Source: Leptodontidium sp. MPI-SDFR-AT-0119 (Eukaryota > Ascomycota > Leotiomycetes > Helotiales > Leptodontidiaceae). From it: a stretch of DNA of 64,000 nt. Location: assembly GCA_020726505.1 (NCBI GenBank), contig JAHLEZ010000004.1, positions 1,488,001-1,552,000 of the forward strand, in the 5' to 3' direction. The translations under genes and the position numbers were made by a program. The notes under the pieces are model-generated. The model was not told the DNA's origin. It did no database searches and was given only the letters and a program-made list of their open reading frames with translations. This document shows, piece by piece, positions 58,401 through 64,000 of this stretch (position 1 is its first letter; every line of letters begins with the position of its first letter).

Positions 58401-59726
58401 ATGTTTTTCCATTCATGGGAGTTGTGGGAGCAGATGACGTTTGTGAGTAGCAAGTCAACAGTAAAAGAGAGTTTGCTAACGAGGGAGAAGGTCTTAGCTT
58501 TGGCTATCGTCGGAGTCATTGCCATAGGCTACGCTAAGCTGTTGTGGAGGAATAGGCTTGTACAGAGGCAAGAGCTGGTCGACGAGGAGAAGAGAACAAG
58601 AATTCAGGAGTTGAGAAACAGTGGACAGATCGTTGAGTCCCGGAAGAGCCACGATATCCCCTTTGGAATCAGAGCAATTCAGAGCGGAATACAGGTCGAC
58701 GGAATATGGATCTCACAGACAGCCACTCCGATTCCAAGCCAGCTCAAGCTTGGTCATCTTCGTGGTAGCTCATCGGACAACATCCCTGGTACAGAGTCTA
58801 GTAAGGAGGCCGAAGTTTCTGAGGACTCGAATCCCGAAGCTCTGCGACCGTCATCAAGGGAAGGAAGACCCCTGTTCAGGAACAGCAATTCAAGTGTCAT
58901 ACATCAAGTGCAAGGTCCCATGGGTGAGCGACCAAATTCAGCAGGATCCCAGTCAGCATACAAACCACGAACTGCTTCCCACCTTCGTTACGGTAGCCAT
59001 GGAGTCTACGACGAAGAAACACTGGGTCAACTGGAGGGTAAGGCTTCGCCAAAAAAGAAAGTTCACGCTCATCGACCTCGTGGCTCCCGGAATCTCGATG
59101 TGGAGGGCGAGTCGTCGTCAGCTGCAGACAACGAACGTTCATCCGACGCTTCATCTGAATCTGATGCTACTCTTTCACACAAGCCGCGTCTGACTAGCGA
59201 CCCTTCTCAACAGGGTCTCTTGAGTGAAGTGTCAAGCACGGATATAGCTTCTTTGAGTTTGTCAAGCGTTACTTCAGCCAAGCCAATCAACATAGTCCAG
59301 CCACCGCAGAACTCCAGGGCAGAATACTTCTCAATCCCGATAGAATCACCCAGTGACGATACGTCAGACCCATTTGCTACCCCATTCATAAGCCCTCTGG
59401 GATCACCTGAGATGAAGCCAGAGCGCTCACCAACTTCGCCGCACCCCAACTGGTTGGATGGCCCACAACCCTCAACACCAACAACGCGATCATCATCACC
59501 GTTTGTCCCCGGAAAACTTCACATCAATAAGTCTGTACGAAAGGTCAACTCGGGTTTCGAAGTTCTACCAGCTGGAACCTTTGGAGTTCCTAGTGGATCC
59601 AGTCACGCCAGAGGCATGGGCCAGGATTATGACGAGGAAGCAGGAGAAACGAGACAATCCAAGCTACAAAAGAAACCTCGGTCATCAATGGGAGGACGGC
59701 CATCTAGCACTATGGAAAGACCCTAA
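58401..59726 (+). CDS. Single-pass membrane protein with disordered tail, unknown function
   Basis: Two exons, join(58401..58442, 58491..59726), give 425 residues. The 48-nt intron (donor GTGAGT, CTAAC branch, acceptor AAG) is in frame and stop-free. Removing it joins the N-terminus MFFHSWELWEQMTF directly to the hydrophobic segment VLALAIVGVIAIGYAKLLW (about residues 15-33). A conserved juxtamembrane block follows (DIPFGIRAIQSGIQVDGIWI). The remaining 300 residues are Ser/Pro-rich and disordered, with many S/T-P phosphosite-like motifs, ending in a conserved-looking NSGFEVLPAGTFGVPSG. The topology suggests a short lumenal or extracellular N-terminus and a long cytosolic tail. No named family is recognised. 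Without splicing the protein would carry 16 polar residues before the membrane segment. Confidence 0.75.
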   Translation: MFFHSWELWEQMTFVSSKSTVKESLLTREKVLALAIVGVIAIGYAKLLWRNRLVQRQELVDEEKRTRIQELRNSGQIVESRKSHDIPFGIRAIQSGIQVDGIWISQTATPIPSQLKLGHLRGSSSDNIPGTESSKEAEVSEDSNPEALRPSSREGRPLFRNSNSSVIHQVQGPMGERPNSAGSQSAYKPRTASHLRYGSHGVYDEETLGQLEGKASPKKKVHAHRPRGSRNLDVEGESSSAADNERSSDASSESDATLSHKPRLTSDPSQQGLLSEVSSTDIASLSLSSVTSAKPINIVQPPQNSRAEYFSIPIESPSDDTSDPFATPFISPLGSPEMKPERSPTSPHPNWLDGPQPSTPTTRSSSPFVPGKLHINKSVRKVNSGFEVLPAGTFGVPSGSSHARGMGQDYDEEAGETRQSKLQKKPRSSMGGRPSSTMERP

Positions 59727-60664
59727 ACGTCTAGGTTATTAGATCCTGGAGATGATACTTAACAAGCGTTGGAGCATTGCTTCAAGGCTAGATGATGGTA
59801 ATGTGCAGGAACATTTGCTCCAAGCAATATGACGTTTGCAGATAGAATTTGGAGAAGTTCACGACGAGAACCACCCCGACCCAGAACAGCAGGCCAATAG
59901 TGGGAGAGGATTGCTGAATGGGCGAGACGTGGAATATGGAGGGTGCAGCAGGATGTTGGAGCCTTGCTGGGAGAAGGCCGACGAGAACGTGGCTGCTTCA
60001 AACTTGCGTGTATTTAAGCAGAACGGGCATTGCCTGGAGAGCAACTGAATTGAAAGCTGGCTTTAGAGCGCAGAGAAACCACCATCTACAGTGTTTATTT
60101 TGCCAAATATTTTGTGATATTGTACCAGCAGTTGAAATGCCATTCGTTTGAAGATCAGGCGATTCAGATCGAAGAGCCTAGCTTTGCAGCGAAAATCTTG
60201 ACGTAATGATTATTTAGAGACATATTTTCTCCTCTTGGATTCTATAGCAGTAGTTTCGTCATAGGTATTCTCCATGCATTTGAAGTTCTGCCGTTTGGGA
60301 GCTATGAGAAGCAGGGTGGAGTGATCGTGGTCAAATGGGGGCCTATCACGTGATTTGGCGTTCCAGCATTTCAGGCAGGCGCCACCCAAAAAAAAAAGAC
60401 AACAACGCGTCGGGTCCTTCCTTCAAATCCTGTCATCTTTTGCGTTCAAAAGCTGCCACGTCCTTCAAGTCAAATTCCAAGACGCGCATACACAACGAGT
60501 AAGCTTTTTTAATCCTGAACGGAATTTTCCCACTATTGCCTGAGTTACCCAACTGACAGCCATCCAGTTTCGCCTTCAAACCCCGCGCCGTAAACAACGC
60601 GACTTACCCTTCATCCTCCTCTTCAACACGCCACCCGGCTTGGTGATCACCAGAATACTTCAAC
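59727..60664. other. Intergenic region upstream of RAD51
   Basis: This 0.9 kb should hold the RAD51 promoter. Near the right end there is an A10 run at about 60391-60400 and ACGCGT-containing sequence (AACAACGCGTCGGG, about 60402-60415), which resembles the MluI cell-cycle box that controls DNA-repair genes in yeasts. This site assignment is only suggestive. Confidence 0.4.
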
Positions 60665-61820
60665 ATGGCTAGTGATGAGGTAGAACAATCGCAATCCGGC
60701 GTCGAGGAGATGGGAGTTGGTGGTCCCGGTGCGCCTACGCCGCTATCGGCCTTAGAGGTGTGTACCTGTGAATCAACAATGAGAGACGGGTCTAACGATT
60801 CTTCAGGGTGTTGCTGGACTTACAAAGAGAGACATTCAATTGATCGTTGAAGGTGGATATAATACAGTTGAGTCTGTTGCATACACACCGCGGCGCATAC
60901 TTGAGCAGATCAAGGGTATCTCCGAGCAGAAGGCGACTAAGATCTTGACCGAAGGTGGGAACTGCATGATACGGAGTCACTGGATAACAAACTAACATCT
61001 TGAAGCGTCAAAACTTGTCCCTATGGGCTTCACTACTGCCACTGAGATGCATCAACGAAGAAGCGAGCTGATATCTATCACTACTGGGTCCAAGCAACTT
61101 GACACCTTACTGGCAGGAGGTATCGAAACCGGGTCAGTCACCGAGATCTTTGGAGAGTTCCGTACCGGGAAAAGTCAGATTTGCCACACTTTAGCAGTCA
61201 CTTGCCAACTTCCTTTTGACATGGGAGGAGGTGAGGGAAAGTGTCTTTACATCGATACCGAGGGAACCTTCCGACCTGTTCGTCTTCTTGCAGTGGCTAA
61301 CCGCTACGGTCTTTCTGGAGAAGAAGTACTTGATAATGTTGCCTATGCCCGTGCCTACAATTCCGATCATCAACTTCAGTTACTCAATCAAGCCTCAGCC
61401 ATGATGTGTGAGACTCGCTTCTCCCTCCTCATTGTTGACAGTGCTACTTCTCTCTACCGAACAGATTTCGTGGGTCGAGGAGAATTGTCATCTAGACAAA
61501 CCCATCTGGCCAAGTTCATGCGAACTCTTCAGCGTCTTGCGGATGAGTTTGGAATCGCAGTGGTCATTACCAATCAAGTCGTTGCTCAGGTTGATGGAGG
61601 ACCAAGTGCAATGTTCAATCCAGACCCAAAGAAGCCAATTGGAGGAAACATCATCGCCCACGCCAGTACTACCAGATTGAGTCTCAAGAAGGGTCGTGGA
61701 GAGACCAGAATCTGTAAGATCTATGACAGTCCTTGTCTGCCAGAGAGCGATTGTCTATTCGCAATCAACGAAGATGGAATCGGTGACCCAAGTCCAAAGG
61801 ATTTGGAGAAGGATCACTGA
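60665..61820 (+). CDS. RAD51: DNA recombinase Rad51
   Basis: Rad51 forms the filament on single-stranded DNA for strand exchange in homologous repair. Three exons, join(60665..60757, 60807..60954, 61006..61820), give 351 residues. A short acidic N-terminus is followed by the helix-hairpin-helix N-domain ([32 protein letters not shown]), Walker A GEFRTGKS (130-137) and Walker B LLIVDS (221-226). The polymerisation/L1 region GRGELSSRQ and the L2 region [20 protein letters not shown] are present, as is the C-terminal [17 protein letters not shown]. Splice sites are canonical and each junction falls at conserved sequence. The identity is secure; DMC1 is excluded by the N-terminal text and overall match. 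Confidence 0.97.
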
Positions 61821-62282
61821 AATGCAATGAAATTGACCGATGGCTTTGCTTTTTTCGTTATGGGAGGAATGTTGACACGATGCTATGAAGCTATTTTCTA
61901 CTTTGCATGGTTCATGGGAAATGGTGCATTGGGCTGGGCTGTCATTTCGGATTGCGCGAGACATGAGTAAAGACTTGCATTTGTATAACTGAATTAGATA
62001 AACATAATCAGGCCAATTGTGTCTTTAATAATTCGAAATTTCTCTCGTTGCTCTTCTGAAATAATTAACGCAATGGAAGGAATAAATAAAGTACCTAGGA
62101 GCTAGGTACCTGAGGTAGGCCTGGTCCTGAAGCTCAGCTGCTGTACCTTGTACCTAGCGAGCGCCAAATCAGAAAAGCTTCGCGACAAAGCCGCCGCGTC
62201 TACCAACTTCAACATCGAGAAATGCGACACGCAAAAAAATCAACAACACAACGTACCTGAGGTCAGGATTGGTGGAGACAAG
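61821..62282. other. Intergenic region, RAD51 to nucleoporin
   Basis: About 460 bp with an imperfect palindromic patch around 62090-62125 (GTACCTAGGAGCTAGGTACC). The frame upstream of 62283 is open without an ATG. No gene is seen. Confidence 0.4.
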
Positions 62283-64000
62283 ATGGAGACTTCAACCCCG
62301 ACCTATGCGTACAAGGAGACACGACTAGATCTGGATTCTACGACACAGGGCTCTACGGTTTCAATCCGTTTGCCTGCCCATGGCGCATCAACATACCCTT
62401 CGAGAACAGCCCAAAAACGACCACACGTCGCCGAACTCCCAGTCGCAGAGGACGAGAATGCCTTCAGAGCAAGATATCTAGCTTCCGCAGCTTCGATCTA
62501 CCACCGCACTCACTACCAATCGCCGAGAAGCTTTCTTTGGAGGGTCCTGGAGGATGGGAAAGTGCTGTCCATCCAATCTGTGGATGTCTCCAAGCCTAGC
62601 ACAGTCGCGGACGCCAATATTACCTTGAGGTTAACTCTCCCGAGTGCTGTCAAGCCTGGATGTATCGCCCTCGCAGATTCCAAGGAGCACGATATCCTGA
62701 GCGTGTTCATCTTGACGGAATCGAAACAACTCTACACTCTCACCCTGCGCCCAGATCATTTCCGGAGAGCTGCGAGCACAGAAGACAATGTGGGCGACTG
62801 GTGCAAGACATATTCATCTGCTGCTTTCAGCCTCAAGGCTCCGCATAGGCTAGTTGCTCTGAGCGCGGACGAGCTGTTGATTTCTACGATCGATGGGGCT
62901 CTTTTGAGACTGGAGAGGAATTCTGGTGGAGATGGTAAGGTGATCTATCCTGCTAAACGGTACTGAATACTAAAACTGCATAGGCTCTGCCTGGAAAGAG
63001 GTGCACTACAACGAAGGTGGATGGGGTTTGCACGTTCGTTCTATGCGGTTGTTTAACAGCTCATCTACCATTGCATACGGCGGCCAGCATCTGGAACACG
63101 CTACTGCTACATCTATAGCATCGCCAGGAACATCTATACATGGAAAGCAATATGCCTTCACTGTTTGTTTGGATCACCGATTGCGAGTGTGGAACCTATC
63201 GACTGGAAAACTGGCATACACGAAGGATATGCTTGGCCAAGAGATCGAGCAACTAGAACCAGCAAAGCAGGTGAAAAAGGTGATCGACCCATCTCAATCA
63301 CAGTTGGTGAAAGTGTACCCCAACGGCAACGGCAATAGCGCACTTTGCGCCACATACTCGCCTCTAGGAAGCGGTCAATTCAAGTTCTGGAATGTCACCC
63401 CCAGAAGCGATGGCGGTCTCGAGTTGGACGATATTTTCGAAAGCCATTGTTTTGAACCCCAGGTTCCCTCATCTGAGATCTGGACTATGGCCGATTTCTC
63501 TGTCATTTACAGTCCGACCAAACCCAATGACTACGCAATATGGGTATTGTGGAAGAACAACGTCACCTATCGCCTTCATCGCTTGCGTTTCCAGAAAGGC
63601 GGCGAGTATGCGGCTTTACAGGATACTTGGGAAGAAGGATGGGAGGCCATGGCAAGAGAAACTCTTCGCGAGGAAACTGGGCCGTCGGTGTTCTCTGGGG
63701 ATGCTTCTGATGGAACTGACAAATGGCTCGAATACATTTTGACTCCTGGCAGATATACCACGGCTACTATCGAGACATGTCTTGCTATCTATGCACGTGG
63801 ACTAGGAGCGAAGGGCGCTACTCGCAAGTCTGGATCCCTACCAGATAGGATGTGTGCCACCATAGCATCGACAGCCTCCCTGAGTCGAAAATCGGATGGC
63901 GAGCTAGATTACGACTCGTTTCGCTCTGCCACAGATGCCCAATGGCGGCGATTTTCCAGACTGCTATCCGAACTCGACAAGCAGCGTGGCGAAGCCATGT
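62283..64000 (+). CDS. NUP120: Nup120/Nup160-type nucleoporin (5' part, cut by window edge)
   Basis: This is a component of the Y-complex (Nup84/Nup107) scaffold of the nuclear pore. Exons join(62283..62934, 62984..>64000) are visible, 556 codons so far with no stop. The first ATG in frame precedes ETSTPTYAYKETRLDLDS. The N-terminal beta-propeller is apparent: repeated blade-like strands such as LTLPSAVKPGCIALADSKEH, SAWKEVHYNEGGWGLHVRSM, TVCLDHRLRVWNLSTGKLAY and SALCATYSPLGSGQFKFWNV. After it comes the helical start RYTTATIETCLAIYARGLG. These fit the Nup120/Nup160 family. The C-terminal helical half lies beyond the window, so the length cannot be checked. The 49-nt intron has GTAAGG and CATAG borders. 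Confidence 0.82.

Overview
The window is nuclear DNA of a filamentous ascomycete (Pezizomycotina). Genes are split by short introns of about 38-135 bp with GTRNGT-like donors, CTRAY-type branch points and YAG acceptors. They encode RPT5, TFIIB, ATP14, SCH9, RSC7, ACL4, RAD51 and a NUP120/160-type nucleoporin. A class such as Leotiomycetes fits the protein flavour, but that is an impression and not a measured result. I rebuilt the exon models by hand from reading frames and splice signals.

From 1 to 19 kb the genes are mostly housekeeping: the tail of an unknown gene (1-198), TFIIB (minus) head to head with proteasome ATPase RPT5 (plus), mitochondrial ATP synthase subunit ATP14, the AGC kinase SCH9 (minus, with a small first exon 0.5 kb upstream), RSC7, and a deaminase-fold protein whose disordered insert shows a frame break. 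From 21 to 26 kb there are two orphan proteins and a decayed gene (24156-25730). From 26 to 36 kb there is one short cyclin gene (31958-32959) between long gene-poor flanks; the upstream flank is dense in short tandem repeats.

The most interesting part is 35957-51371. Six consecutive genes form three head-to-head pairs: an MFS sugar transporter with a cytosolic-type GH32 fructosidase; a Zn2Cys6 regulator with a DUF2961/GH172 protein (a family that contains alpha-D-fructofuranosidases and difructose-dianhydride enzymes); and acetate kinase with phosphoketolase. Read together this looks like a fructoside-use locus: import of a sucrose- or fructan-like sugar, intracellular beta- and possibly alpha-fructoside cleavage, then fructose-6-phosphate (or xylulose-5-phosphate) to acetyl phosphate to acetate plus ATP. 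The heptamer TCGCGGA (either strand) occurs three times in the transporter/GH32 promoter and five times in the regulator/GH172 promoter, and I do not see it in the acetate kinase/phosphoketolase promoter. This makes it a candidate operator for the local regulator and suggests a four-gene regulon with a separate two-gene neighbour.

From 51.7 to 64 kb lie ACL4 (ribosomal protein chaperone), a conserved four-exon protein, a non-autonomous Mutator-like element (54888-55371, long terminal inverted repeats, 8-9 bp target duplication) inside a 56-bp direct repeat, a small two-exon orphan, a single-pass membrane protein, RAD51, and the 5' part of a nucleoporin gene cut by the window edge. Three introns are multiples of three and lack stops (TFIIB, phosphoketolase, membrane protein), so naive translation hides them.
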